The notes under the pieces were generated by a model that ran no database searches, had not been told where the DNA came from, and saw only the letters and a program-made list of their open reading frames with translations. From contig NC_063262.1 of the NCBI RefSeq assembly GCF_019578655.1, positions 14,763,582-14,827,581 of the forward strand: 64,000 nucleotides of DNA, in the 5' to 3' direction. This stretch comes from Ricinus communis. Its lineage: Eukaryota; Streptophyta; Magnoliopsida; Malpighiales; Euphorbiaceae. This document shows positions 10,221-21,791 of the stretch, in pieces; the stretch's first letter is position 1; each line of letters begins with the position of its first letter. Position numbers and translations under genes: made by a program.

Positions 10221-11706
10221 TGATAAGCATAGTTTTACACAGATTTGCTTGCATATTATTGCGTATGTTCTTAGCAATTATTGTGCTTTTATTCCCAGAT
10301 CACCCGTGTTTTGTGTTCTTTTGCATTTCAGGAACATTTATAGGACCATCATTGTTGTTTAAGCAATTATAGATCAATACGTGCGGAAACGGACGAGAAT
10401 TCATCAAGATCGGACAAGAGCCCGCAATGCATACATTGAGCACGCCCTGGACTCTGGCCGTGCTCAACCATTGGCTTTGATTCTTGAAATTGGCACTTTG
10501 GGCACAGTTTCCGTAGTCACCACGGCCTTCAGCACGGCCCGTGGTGGCCAACACGGGGAGAAACACGGCCCGTGGTGACCAACACGGGGAGGAACACGGC
10601 CGTGGTGAAACCCTACTTGGTGAGATCCACGGTTGTGGCTCGGACTTGGCCGTCTTGACCATTCTGACCTTGAACACGGCCGTCTTTGAGTTAAATATAT
10701 AAGAAAAAATGAGTTTTTCTTAAGAGAGGGGGAGAAAGAGTGACATTGAGCCCTAGTGGTACGGTTCGGTTTTGCACAATCGAGTGCGAGAGAGTTGCGG
10801 TGAGTAGAATCCGGAATCGTAAGATTCCGAGTGCATGAGTAGTGGAGCAATTCAAGAGGCAGTTTGGGAGATTAACCAAAGTGTAGATCCAGTTGGGTAT
10901 TCATCCAATTCGAGAGAAAAGGGTGTACATGTTTTATTTTCATTATTCTTTCATTGTAATTGATTTCCTAGATTGTTTTAAACATGAATATGTTTAGCTA
11001 AATTGATTAAATCCATTGGGATTTCTTTGCTATGTTGGTTTGATATTATATTGTTGGATTGTTTGAGTTGGTTTTGTATTCTTCTTGTTTTCGGTGTTAA
11101 TAAGATTATGCATTATTCATGAGACGTTGTGAATTGTGATGTTTAGATTGCTTTATGAGATTGAGAAATCCGTTTGGCAATTGGAACTTTGAATAACAAG
11201 AACTGGTTAATAATTGCTTAGAGATAAGGATAATTAACTAGCCGGATTAAGAATTAACAAAGCTTAATAGAGGCGGATTAAAGCTTAATGCTAATTTAAG
11301 AATCAATCGTTAGGAAGAGATTCCAACTTTAGGTTATTAGGTTTAGGAATTCGGTTATCTCGAGAGAGAAACTGATTAGAAATAAATCCACGGGTAGCAT
11401 AATTAGACTCACCGATCCTTTATCTTTTGTTTGATTGCCAACTAGTTTAGATTCTCTTTGGGTTTATCTTCTTGTCTTGATTATTTCACTTATCAATTAC
11501 TCCTGCATCTCCCTCGGAACTTAGCTCGTAGTTAATAGTTAGTTTAGAATTTATTCATCATCCATTTTAGGTTAATATAACAAAGAACAAAGGAGTAACT
11601 CGGGCTTTCGCTTTCCGAGGAATCGACCTTGATACTCGCCATTAGTGCTAGGCGCATCGATAGGTACACTGCCTTAGATTGTAGCTAACACGAGTAGCAC
11701 CCATCA
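10221..11706 (+). repeat. R2 5' LTR
   Basis: TG...CA ends and a GC-rich segment at 10435-10690 with repeated CACGGCC/GGCCGTG half-sites. An AT-rich second half carries 'GAGACGTTGTGAAT' and 'TTAATAGAGGCGGATTAAAG'. The primer site follows six bases after the end. Confidence 0.95.
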
Positions 11707-11712
11707 AGTTTT

Positions 11713-11730
11713 TGGCGCCGTTGCCGGGGA
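11713..11730 (+). other. Primer-binding site, tRNA-Asp type
   Basis: TGGCGCCGTTGCCGGGGA is the exact complement of the 3' end (with CCA) of plant tRNA-Asp, the usual primer of Athila/Tat elements. It is not a tRNA gene. Confidence 0.95.
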
Positions 11731-11879
11731 ATTGTTTGAAAACTAGAGTGAAATTTGCTATTTGTTAATTTAGCCATTTTTTTCTTTCTTTCTTATTATT
11801 TTATGTTTTTTTTTTATTTTTATTTGTTTATTTATTTTATTTTATTTGTACATATTTATTTAGTTTAAGTTTATGATTC

Positions 11880-13040
11880 ATATAGTGAATGATAAGGAGG
11901 TTCAATGCTAAATTTAAACTCTCTTCTCCTATCCTTTCATCTCAAGTCTTTTGTGAATTTTGTTGTGGTTTACATGTGTGTAATGATTGTCCATTGTATA
12001 GTGATGTTGCTCATTGTTCTTATAACTGTGAACAGGTGAATTATACGGGAAGTTGGCCAAATGACTCGTATGGAAGCACCTACAATCAAGAGTGGAGCAC
12101 TCATTCACCCTTTGGATGGAGCTTAGATGGCCAAGAACCACTAGGAATTCAGCAACTACATCAGTGACCTAATGTTGCACCTTCAACTCAAGATGAAGAG
12201 TTAGTGTCGGAGGAGGCCGATGATGAGGTTCATTACAAGTCTTGATGATGATTCCAACAAACAGAGAGGATACTTGAAGATCAACAAGCCTCGATTAAGA
12301 ACATAGAGCATCAAGTAGGCTTGATCTTTCGGTTACTAGCGGCAGAGCAATTGGAAACTCCATCAAAGCACTCGAATCCGAGGAGCATTTGAGCGCCATC
12401 ACTTTGCGTTCAGGGTGAGAATTTTTCTGGTTTATCTACTATGTTTGATGATGATGCTCCTGTGCGGACGATCTCTTGAACATGGAGATGGAACCGGAAA
12501 GGAAGAGGCGAACATAATTCCTCCGAAAGACTATCAGCGGGAATGTACAGTTGATGATCTTTGAGTTGCGATTAGAGGAATTGTTGGTAGATTTTCCACA
12601 AGTCCCTTCGATGATGGAAGATGAGCATGAGTTATCCAATAAAGAAGTCTTGGAGGAGCTCGAGTTTCTTCTAGCAAGAGAACCAAGCCAGGGACTGAAG
12701 AAAACCATCAACACTCCTGAAGAAATTGCCAAACCGTCGATCCTTCCAATTGTTGAAACTTTAGCTTTCAAATTGGAAGAGCCCTAGAAACATCATGACT
12801 ACGTGCAATTATACGAGGAGCGAGTTTTGCCCATCATCTTGGCGACTTGCTTGTTGTCGGGAAGAGGAAGTTGACGATTATCCCTCTAAGCGGATATTTG
12901 AAGCCATTTGCTTGGAAGAAGGATGGATGGTCGTCGATCACACCCATTTGCCTTTCACCATGAGTCCGGTAAGAAGACTCATCACATCAAAAGAAGCGCT
13001 TTTGGGAGGCACCCCAATTTTTTATCTTTAATTTCTAATT
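11880..13040 (+). pseudogene. R2 gag remnant
   Basis: The first frame (11889-12167) has a cysteine-rich 'CEFCCGLHVCNDCP' block followed by 'QVNYTGSWPND...STYNQEWSTH'. This mirrors the degenerate zinc knuckle and 'SNTYNPGWRNHPNF' tail of Athila/Tat gag. Next come the coiled-coil region and 'EHLSAITLR' (about 12200-12420), then 'SNKEVLEELEFLLAREPSQG' and 'EEGWMVVDH'. Single-base losses split it into several frames. R1 has the same order without the first block. No catalytic domain follows. Confidence 0.6.
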
Positions 13041-13307
13041 TTTTAACCTTTTGTTTTGGAAACATTTTATTAGTTTTAGTTTTCATATTTTCAGTTTTGA
13101 TTTTATTTCTTTATTTTATTATTTTGATTCTCGGGGAGGCCTTTGAATTTCCACAACATCGGCCTCGATAGATGATCAGGCGATCCCCTAGATCTTTTTA
13201 TTTTCCGCATTTATTTACTTTATTTTTCATACATGTCATGCACTTGGATTGTATTGCTTTTGTTCTCTTAGTTGAGCATTCCATGCGGGGTATCCATAAC
13301 ATTTTAC

Positions 13308-13346
13308 ACTGAGGACGGTGTGTTCTTTAAGTGTGGGGTGCTTATG
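13308..13346 (+). other. Internal polypurine-tract-like motif in R2
   Basis: 'ACTGAGGACGGTGTGTTC' followed by 'AAGTGTGGGGTG', equivalent to the R1 motif at 5.4 kb. The true PPT stands at about 14823-14856, before the 3' LTR. Confidence 0.55.
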
Positions 13347-14197
13347 GGTAAACCTTAATCTCTCATATGGATTTTTAATATATCCGAAATTGCTATGGCT
13401 AGGTGTTGTGTATTTTTAGGGGATGTTAGGACCTTTGTGTTTTTATGCACTTGAGTATGCTATTTTTGAGCCGATTGATGACTTGATTTATAGAATTGTA
13501 GTTACTTTTCTTTGTTGTTCATTGTCCTTAGAAAACAATTTATGGTGTTTTACACATCAACCTATACGGGTTAAACCGGTGTTATTTAATTATTTTTCGA
13601 ATTGTCGAATTTTAACTTAGAACGTTGATAATATCATATGCATGTGTTTCTTAAATAATGATTCAATTAATGATGTTGCGAACCAACTGCACCTAATACC
13701 ACACCTTGAAGTGAGATTTTGAGCCAGTTGAGCATTCATTATGCTTATGCTCTTTATATTTCTTGTTTGACTGTGCATTGTACTTAACTTTGCTTCTAGA
13801 ACTTGCTTTGTAATGCGTGTTGAAGTTACATGAATATTGTGAATACCATGAGATGATTTGGGCGATTTAGGATTCCCCACATTTGACCAAAAGCCTACCA
13901 CCTTATGTTTCCATTAGTTAGCCAATTTTTGAGCCTTAACCTTTTCTTCATAATCTACACCTATACACTTCAATTATACCATTCTTTACATTTATCTTTC
14001 CTTTACCCTTATGTTTGGAATTTCTTTCCGTGATATGTTCGACTTTATGTGGGATTAAAATGCTAGTTGCTATGTTGGTAAATTCACTAAATCTTTTGAT
14101 ATTTTAAATGCTCCCTTTGATCCAATTTGTATTTGTTATTCTTTATGTTTATTCGAGTTGTATGCGTGGTCGCTAATAAGTACGCTAGTTCATTATT

Positions 14198-14243
14198 AAA
14201 AAAAAAAAAGAGAAAAAAAAAGAAGAAGAAGAAAAAAAAAAGA
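14198..14243 (+). repeat. Low-complexity A/AAG-rich tract
   Basis: A run of A and AAG/GAA units in the R2 interior. The equivalent place in R1 (6300-6320) is much shorter, so the tract has expanded or contracted. Confidence 0.85.
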
Positions 14244-14822
14244 ATATATAATAAACAAATCTCTTTAATTATTTATCTTTTTATTGGATTTAGAGCATTT
14301 GCGAGCGTTATTCTATGAAGTAGGGATTTTAGTGAATGATTCTTTTGTGATCTTAGGCATTTAATCCTTTGAGCATATACTATTGTTTATCATGACGAAT
14401 TCCGGCAAAGACTTTCACACTTCTATCCAAATCTCCGTACCTTTACCTTAGCCCCATTTCAACCTTGGTAAAGACCCTTTGATTTTGGTATTTACGTATT
14501 CACAGTAGCGAAGATATGATTTATGAGCAAGCTTATGGTGAGCGAGTCTTGTGCATTTGCTTTGAGGGATTTGTTATTTACCTAATATACACTTTGAGCG
14601 ACTTGAGTGATCCCTGTGAGGCATTGGTTCATGATGTTGGTGTTGAGTTGTCATTTAAGTTACTCATGCATTAATATTATTTCCATTCTTTGTTAATGAT
14701 TTGTAATTTGATTTATGATTGAGTATCCTTTGAGATGTGTTGAATACTCTCTGTTGTGGACTAGGGGCATAAACTGAAAGGAATTGCTAACTGTAGTTTT
14801 ATGAGGTGAGTTGTTAATTGCT

Positions 14823-14856
14823 TGAGGACAAGCAATAGCTTAAGTGTGGGGTAATT
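14823..14856 (+). other. Polypurine tract region before the R2 3' LTR
   Basis: 'GAGGACAAGCAATAGC' followed by 'TTAAGTGTGGGGTAATT', immediately upstream of TGATAAGC. This is the usual arrangement at the 3' LTR of Athila/Tat elements. Confidence 0.75.
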
Positions 14857-16349
14857 TGATAAGCATAGTTTTACACATATTTGCTTGCATATTATTGCGT
14901 ATGTTCTTAGCAATTATTGTGCTTTTATTCCCAGATCACCCGTGTTTTGTGTTCTTTTGCATTTCAGGAACATTTATAGGACCATCATTGTTGTTTAAGC
15001 AATTATAGATCAATCACGTGCGGAAGCGGACGAGAATTCATCAAGATCGGACAAGAGCCCATAATGCATACATTGAGCACGACTGGACTCGGCCGTGCTC
15101 AACCATTAAGCTTTGATTCTTGAAATTGGCACTTTGGGCACAGTTTCCATAGCCACCACGGCCTTCAGCACGGCCCGTGGTGGCCAACACGGGGAGAAAC
15201 ACGGCCCGTGGTGACCAACACGGGGAGGAACAGCCGTGGTGAAACCCTACTGGTGAGATCCACGGTTGTACGGCTCGGTTTGGCCGTCTTGACCTGACCT
15301 TGAACACGGCCGTCTTTGAGTTAAATATATAAGAAAAACTGAGTTTTTCTTAAGAGAGGGGAGAAAGAGTGACATTGAGCCCTAGTGGTACGGTTCGGTT
15401 TTGCACAATCGAGTGCGAGAGAGAGTTGCGGTGGTAAGAATCCCGGAATCGTAAGATTCCGAGTGCAAAAACAGTAGTGGAGCAATTCAAGAGGCAGTTT
15501 GGGAGATTAACCAAAGTGTAGATCCAGTTGGGTATTCATCCAATTCGAGAGAAAAGGGTGTACATGTTTTATTTTCATTATTCTTTCATTGTAATTGATT
15601 TCCTAGATTGTTTTAAACATGAATATGTTTAGCTAAATTGATTAAATCCATTGGGATTTCTTTGCTATGTTGGTTTGATATTATATTGTTGGATTGTTTG
15701 AGTTGGTTTTGTATTCTTCTTGTTTTCAGTGTTAATAAGATTATGCATTATTCATGAGACGTTGTGAATTGTGATGTTTAGATTGCTTTATGAGATTGAG
15801 AATTCCGTTTGGCAATTGGAACTTTGAATAACAAAAACTAGTTAATAATCGCTTATAGATAAGGATAATTAACTAGCCGGATTAAGAATTAACAAAGCTT
15901 AATAGAGGCGGATTAAAGCTTAATGCTAATTTAAGAATCAATCGTTAGGAAGAGATTCCAACTTTAGGTTATTAGGTTTAGGAATTCGGTTATCTCGAGA
16001 GAGAAACCGATTGATTAAGAATAGATCCACGGGTAGCATAATTAGACTCACCAATCCTTTATCTTTTGTTTGATTGCCACCTAGTTTAGATTCTCTTTGG
16101 GTTTATCTTCTTGTCTTGATTATTTCACTTATCAATTACTCCTGCATCTCCCTCGGAACTTAGCTCGTAGTTAATAGTTAGTTTAAAATTTATTCATCAT
16201 CCATTTTAGGTTAATATAACAAAGAACAAAGGAGTAACTCTGGGCTTTCTCTTTCCCGAGGAATACGACCTTGATACTCGCCATTAGTGCTAGACTGCAT
16301 CGATAGGTACAGTGCCTTAGATTGTAGCTAACACGAGTAGCACCCATCA
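14857..16349 (+). repeat. R2 3' LTR
   Basis: Colinear with the 5' LTR over its whole length, ends in CACCCATCA and is followed by GTTAC. Confidence 0.95.
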
Positions 16350-16850
16350 GTTACTCTTCGTGCTTTGGGAATATCAAACAATTAAGTGAACGTTAGACAT
16401 GAAAGACTCTGTACTCTTTGGTTTATAGGACTGAAGCAATCTTGCTAGTCGAGTCGGAGTTGAAATCTTTGAGAACTGTATTGGATGTTAAAGTACTAGA
16501 ATATCAATAAGTTGAGCAGATATACCAAGAGTTGGCTCCTAATAATGATGAAAGCCTTATACCACATGCAGTTGTATTAGAAAAGGATAGTTAGGGCATT
16601 CAATAAGAAAGTGAAGTCAGGAAAGGTCAGAGCCGAAGATTAATTGTTGAAACACACAAGACCAACTACGTTTGACTTAAGAGGGAAGTTCAAGCCTAAT
16701 TGAGAAGGCCCATACTTGGTAAAGAAAATTCTGCCTAAAGGTGCTGCTAAGATCTCGGATTTGAAAGGAAATGAGTTCTCTGAGCCAATTAACCTGGACT
16801 GTCTCAAGGAATACTGTGTATAAAAAAAATAATAGAAAAAATAGCTTGCT
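16350..16850 (+). pseudogene. Tat-like Ty3/gypsy integrase, C-terminal part
   Basis: Continues the polyprotein interrupted at 10220: 'LFVLWEYQT' directly after the junction. Then, after several stops, comes 'FNKKVKSGKVRAED' and finally 'LRGKFKPN-EGPYLVKKILPKGAAKISDLKGNEF', closing with 'NLDCLKEYC' and a stop. This is the usual C-terminal region of Tat-type integrases. It cannot make protein because of multiple stops. After removal of R2 and one GTTAC, the frame joins in the expected order. Confidence 0.8.
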
Positions 16851-17089
16851 GATCAGAAAATCCAAAATGGGCTGTTCAGGTAAAAATTAAGGTAATGAGA
16901 GAAAATAATTGGCTAAGAAATCTAAAAAGACTTGCTGATGACAGGATTTGTATCATGAAAAATCAAAATGTACCCTTTTGGGCCTTTACTAAATTAATAA
17001 ATTGTTTAGAATTTTTATCAAACATAAATATGTTTGTTTATTACCTTATGCACTACCTGAAAAGAAAAACACTAAGCTAAGGGAAATAA

Positions 17090-18410
17090 ATAAGATCTAA
17101 AAGAAGCATATCTTCATCTTCTCCTTTTCTTTGCATTTGCATCTATATCCTTAGAATCAGCAGCTAGCTCTCGAGTCTTGAACCTTGCAAATCCAGGAGA
17201 AGTGGTAATTTCAAGCTCGACCTAAGCTTTATAGTTATCATCGATGATCAAATCACCTTCAAAGTCAAGGTTATGCTTTGTGTCTCAATGAGGCTAGAGT
17301 CTCTCCATCATGTCTAGGAAGTCTTGTCTGAGTAGGAAGCCTTAAAATTCAGGAGGGAACTCCAAAATCCGTTACTTCTGCCTATGTTGGCGACAAAGTC
17401 TCGAAGGTGTGTAGAAAGTGGGTGCCTACAGTCTAAGTAAGGGCACACAATTGTCATACACCATGAATATAACATGCTTGATTCTCCTCCATGGGTAGGT
17501 CCAACGAATAAGTGCGTCTGGGACGCCCTTCATCCAAGAAATCCAGCCATCATGGTCCCACAGGATAACAACTAATCGAACTTGCACATGCTTCGGCTTG
17601 TATTTATCGATGTTCCTAGGGATTGTCATTATTTGAAGCTTTTCATGCAACTAAATCTGCAAAAGAAAAAAAATAGAAAAAGAAAAAGAAAAGCTAAGTT
17701 GAAAACTCAAAAGGTGGCTTAGGCAAAAACAGAGTCTGCTAAGTTGAAAACTTGAAAGGGCAGTTTAAGCAAAAGTTAAGACAAAAGCCTGCTAAGTTGA
17801 AAACCTGAAAGGGTGGCTAAGGCAAAATTTAAAGCAAAGATAACAATAACGGAAAATAAATTTGGTTGCAAATCTGTAAGAGGATGAAGCTGCCACCAAA
17901 CCATTAATGGGTTTTGCACATTTCCAACCCAATAATAGTTTCATCCAGGATAATAGGTATAGGATTTGCTCCATGCTCCACTTGCTCAATGATGCCAGAA
18001 ATTCTAATATCTCCCCCTCCTTGAGGAGAAATTAGTAGAAATTAGGTATAAAGGCAAAAAGCCTAGTATTTGAGTCCAAGCAGGTTTTCCTCTCTCTTTC
18101 TTCTCACAACAAGCGATTAGAGAAGTAAGAGTAAACTGCTCACCAATAGAATGGGAAAGTACTTTGGGTGGGGGCATGTCAAATAGTTCCACCAGTTTGC
18201 TAGGAAAAGGATCATCAAGCCTTGGAAAAGCAATCAGATGAGAAGAACCCATAGGGCCTCCAAGAATGGCAGAGAACTCTTCAAAAAACATGGTCTTTTG
18301 GACACCAGAAGTTGATAGCAGATTGTAGAAACCCATAATTAAGCTTGGTGTGTTGAATGACTTTGAAGGAGGAAAGATGAAATTTCCCAAGTTTAATCTA
18401 ATCATCATCA
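17090..18410 (-). pseudogene. Antisense DUF7745-like ORF downstream of the Tat-like pol
   Basis: The minus-strand frame 18408-18004 reads 'IRLNLGNFIFPPSKSF...', 'MFFEEFSAILG' and 'ELFDMPPPKVLSHSIGE'. A second frame at 17650-17426 contains 'ILWDHDGWISWMKGVPDALIRWTYPW'. They correspond to the plus-strand copies at 1960-3031 and 19.97-21.05 kb. The position, antisense and directly downstream of integrase, fits the known antisense ORFs of Tat-lineage elements. It is decayed: the first frame is shifted relative to the tail, and a filler of 'AAGTTGAAAACTC'-type repeats lies at 17.68-17.83 kb. Confidence 0.55.
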
Positions 18411-18529
18411 GTTAAGGTTTTGAGAAGGGTTTGTAGAATCAAATCATGTATGGGGAAGTATGAGGGGTGTATGTATATTTATAGGCCTCGAATTAATATT
18501 TTATTTGGACTCTACGACTATAGAGTCAA

Positions 18530-18625
18530 ATTAGCTAATCATACAGTCAATCGGCTATGCGCACAGCCGAATCTGCTTAGCCCATAGCTGAATCGGCTTG
18601 TGATGCCAATTTGCAGTTGTTTGAG
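18530..18625. repeat. Short palindromic 20-bp-type array (copy of the 1804 array)
   Basis: Units such as 'AGTCAATCGGCTATGCGCAC' and 'AGCTGAATCGGCTTG' keep the AGCC...GGCT core and the 20-base spacing, with fewer units than the array near 1.8 kb. It lies at the equivalent place between the DUF7745-like and PMD pieces. Confidence 0.55.
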
Positions 18626-18839
18626 GGATTTTCATTAGTTTTTTGACCCCAAGTCATATGTACACTCAAAATATATGACATTAAATGAAAGATAATCATG
18701 ATGCATTAATCAAATGTCAAAAGTATGAAGTTTTATATAATTAAAGATTCAAAGTTTATAAAAGAACAAAATAATAATAGCAAAAGAGTAGAAATATAGA
18801 TATAGTGAGAAAATAAAAAGCTAGGGTTCTCTCTAGAAT

Positions 18840-19790
18840 CCCTTATCCCATTGTCTGAATCGGTCTACATCCCTTAAGTTCGTAAGGTAGACAACTGAAG
18901 CGTCAAAGTGCTTATCCTGCACTGTTGAGCATCAATCTGTCGCTGCTAGTCTTCCACCCACCCTTGCAAGCTCTCATAGTCCCTATAATGAAAGCCTAAT
19001 ACATACATACGCGCATACATATTGCATTTCATAAACTATTTTTCTTACCCGCTAGTCCTTACCAAGGACGAAGAATTGCCTCCTTGCAGCACTGACCAAT
19101 CGATTCACGTGCTCAAACTGGTTCCTCTGAACCTGTGTGATTACTTTTACGTGTCTCTAACATTTTAGGGAAAAAGTGAAGTACAAATATAAAGAAAAAT
19201 TCCATTTATCTGTCTACAAGTACTCGAAGTAAACTCCGGCGAAAGGCAGTGCGAGCCGGTGCTCTATCACACCATCATGACACCAATATAAGACCATCAG
19301 ATCAGGGAGGAATAGGATGCTCTCCGGAATCACATCTAATGTGGCTATAAGAGGTGCTTTAAATGCAACACTAGTAAAGGAGCTCGAGATGTGGAAGGGC
19401 CTAGAACATCGGGTAGACCTCCCCTTTATTGGCTAGGAAGTAGTAGGGGTACAACATATAAACTACAGATGAAGTGGTTGGATAAATAAACGGGATAAAA
19501 GAAAATAAAAGAGTCAACGAAGTAAATTAGAAAAAAATACCTAAGCCATGGTACCGTTGTTAAATGGCACAATTCCTAGCAGTTGAGGGATGAAGGAAGC
19601 ATAGTCTGTCCTTTGAAGGACTAAATGATAAGATCCTTGGGTTCATCATATCCCACCAAGCATGTTGCTGGCTCCTCCCCAGCAAGGTCTGCTATCCATA
19701 ATATAGAAATGGGTGGAGACAAGGGGACTCGGCGCCTGTTAGGACCTCGCTCCTATCCGTAAATCCTCTGGCCCTTAATTTCTTTTCAAT
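18840..19790 (-). pseudogene. Antisense PMD fragment
   Basis: In reverse orientation this region aligns with 560-1530 of the window. Both contain 'GGAGGCAATTCTT', the segment giving 'EEFVMWEGLE' in the first copy, and a 'GGATTC-AGAGAGAACCCT' tail. Stops occur in every frame. It continues the antisense module that starts at 18.4 kb. Confidence 0.5.
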
Positions 19791-21049
19791 TATCATATAT
19801 TTTAGACTTATACATGACTAGGGTTAGAAAAATGCCTGAAAAATCAGTGATGACATCACATAGCTAATTTGGTTGTACAGTTGTATAGGCCAAATTAAAC
19901 TCTGATATTAGGAATTTAGATACACGCATACCCTTCACACTTCCCCATATACGCGATTCATACTTCAAAATTGGAAAACCATGACTCAGAAAAGTGCCAA
20001 ACCCTCCAAACTCTTCTTAGATTCCTAACTGGTTATGAATGGATCGAACCTGGGGAATTCCACCTTTCCTCTTTCAAAGCTATGCAACATACCAAACATA
20101 ATTATAGGTTTCTTCACTTTGTCATCAACATTTGGTGCCTAAGAGTTCATGTTTTATGATTCAATAAGCAGGAGTTGTGTCCCATAGTTGTAGAACTTTC
20201 TACTATTCTTGTAAAGCCCATGGGTTCTACTTATCCAATTGCTTTGTGAAGGCTTGATGATCCTTTTCTTAGCAAACTGGTGGAGTTATTCAACTTGCCC
20301 CCTACTGAGGTACTTTTCCATCCCATTGGTGAGTACATCACTCTCACTTTGCTTATTTTAAGAAAAAGGAAAGGGGTACACTTGCTTGGGTTAGGATGTT
20401 GAGTTTTTTCCTTTATGCCTAATTTATGCTAGTTTCTCCTCAAGGAGGGGAAAATATAATAATTGCTAACATTATTGATCACGTGGAGTATGGAGTGGAT
20501 CCAATCCTAGTCATCTTGGTTGAAACCATCATTGGGTTGGATATATATAAAACTCATTAATGGTTTGGCAGCAACCTCGTTCTCTTATAGGTATGAAATC
20601 AAATCTCTCCTTCTTTTATTATTTTTGCCTAAGCCGCCCTTTTGGATTTTGAACTTAGCTTTTCCTTTTTATTATTTTCTCTTCTTTTCTTTCTTTCTAC
20701 AGATTTAGTTGTGGAAGAAGCTTTAGATACTGACCATCCCAAGAGACTTCAACCCATAATGGCTGGATTTCTTGGATTAGGGGTATTCTGGACTCACTGA
20801 TCCGCTAGACTCGCCCCTAGTGGAGAATCAAGCATGTCACGCTTATGTTGTACAACGACTGCATACCTTTACCTGGACTACGGGCATCCACCTTCTATAC
20901 ACCTTCAAGACTTTGTTGCTAGAACAAGCAGAAGCAACATATATTAGAATTCCCTCCTGAATCCGAAGGCTTCCCACTAAGACAAGACTTTTTGGGTAAG
21001 ATCGAGAGACTCTGGCTCCACTGAGATATAGAGCAACTCTGACATATTA
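19791..21049 (+). pseudogene. Second DUF7745-like copy, inverted relative to the first
   Basis: Plus-strand frames read 'TLLRFLTGYEWIEPGEFHLSSFKAMQHTKHNYRFLHFVI', then 'ELFNLPPTEVLFHPIGEY'. They match the module at 1.96-3.03 kb but with more stops. Together with the antisense copy just to the left it forms a head-to-head pair. The copy is cut off at 21049 by a CACTA-type end. Confidence 0.5.
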
Positions 21050-21622
21050 CACTACAAAAAATAGCATTTTGCTACCAAATTTAGAAACTACAACAAAGTG
21101 GTCGCTATTTAGCTACCATTCAGAGGCCACATTGCTATCATTTGGAGACCAAATTATTTTTTTGGATTTTAGCGACCATGTAGCGACAAAATAGCTACCA
21201 CAATAACAGCGACCCATAAAAGTGGTCGCTAATGGACCCTCTAAAAATTGGCATATATTTTTGCGACACCTTAGAGACCACTAAATGTGTCTCAAACATA
21301 GAGACCAAAGATTATGGTCGCTAATGTGGTGTCAAATTTTGGAAGGTATATTAGAGACCATTTAGAGGCCATATCTTGTGGTCTCTAATTTAGAGACCAC
21401 TTAAATTTATCACTATTTAAGAATTTTATTTTAGCATTTATATGTCATTTTACTATTATATATTTAATTATTATTATTATTATTTATATTCTTTGATTTT
21501 TTATTATAATTATTATATATATATATATATATATATGATTAGTTATTGTTATTTTTTATTTTTTATTTTTAATTAAATTTATTTATATTTATATATGAAT
21601 ATATAATTTGTAATTATATAAT

Positions 21623-21680
<58 letters not shown>

Positions 21681-21791
21681 GAGAGGTTAGAGACCACATG
21701 AGATCCGGTAGCTAACCTAAAATGAAAGATCTGTATTGCGTTTAGGTTAGAGACTACCTTAGCAACTGCATAACTTAGTCCTTTATCTAAT
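21050..21791 (+). mobile_element. CACTA-type (CMC) transposon end with subterminal repeats
   Basis: Starts with CACTACAAAAAATAGC, the typical terminal motif of plant CACTA elements, preceded by TTA as a possible 3-bp duplication. For about 700 bp it holds subterminal repeats in both orientations, such as 'GTGGTCGCTA', 'TTAGAGACCA' and 'TAGCGACCA'. I found no matching right end (ending GTAGTG) in the window, so it is truncated, or it continues past the solo LTR at 21.8-22.6 kb without a recognisable end. Confidence 0.75.
21514..21677. repeat. Two (TA)n microsatellites
   Basis: TA runs at about 21514-21536 and 21626-21677, separated by AT-rich sequence inside the CACTA-type end. Confidence 0.95.

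Larger units (their letters stand above)
10221..16349 (+). mobile_element. R2: complete non-autonomous Athila/Tat-type LTR retrotransposon
   Basis: Two LTRs of 1,486 and 1,493 bp, each starting TGATAAGCATAG and ending AGCACCCATCA, flank a 3.15-kb interior. The interior has a primer site complementary to tRNA-Asp and a PPT. The flanks carry a perfect 5-bp target duplication, GTTAC (10216-10220 and 16350-16354), inside a host integrase. The interior encodes only decayed gag pieces and no protease, reverse transcriptase or integrase. It is therefore a large non-autonomous element that depended on an Athila/Tat partner. The LTRs differ at scattered sites only, which points to a fairly recent insertion. 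Confidence 0.95.

Noticed and set aside
10300..10850. Minus-strand frames of 125-128 residues in the R2 LTR
   Set aside because: They follow the palindromic GC-rich part of the LTR; homologous LTRs break them.
11713..11730. Possible tRNA-Asp gene
   Set aside because: Only 18 bases complementary to the tRNA 3' end are present; this is a primer-binding site.
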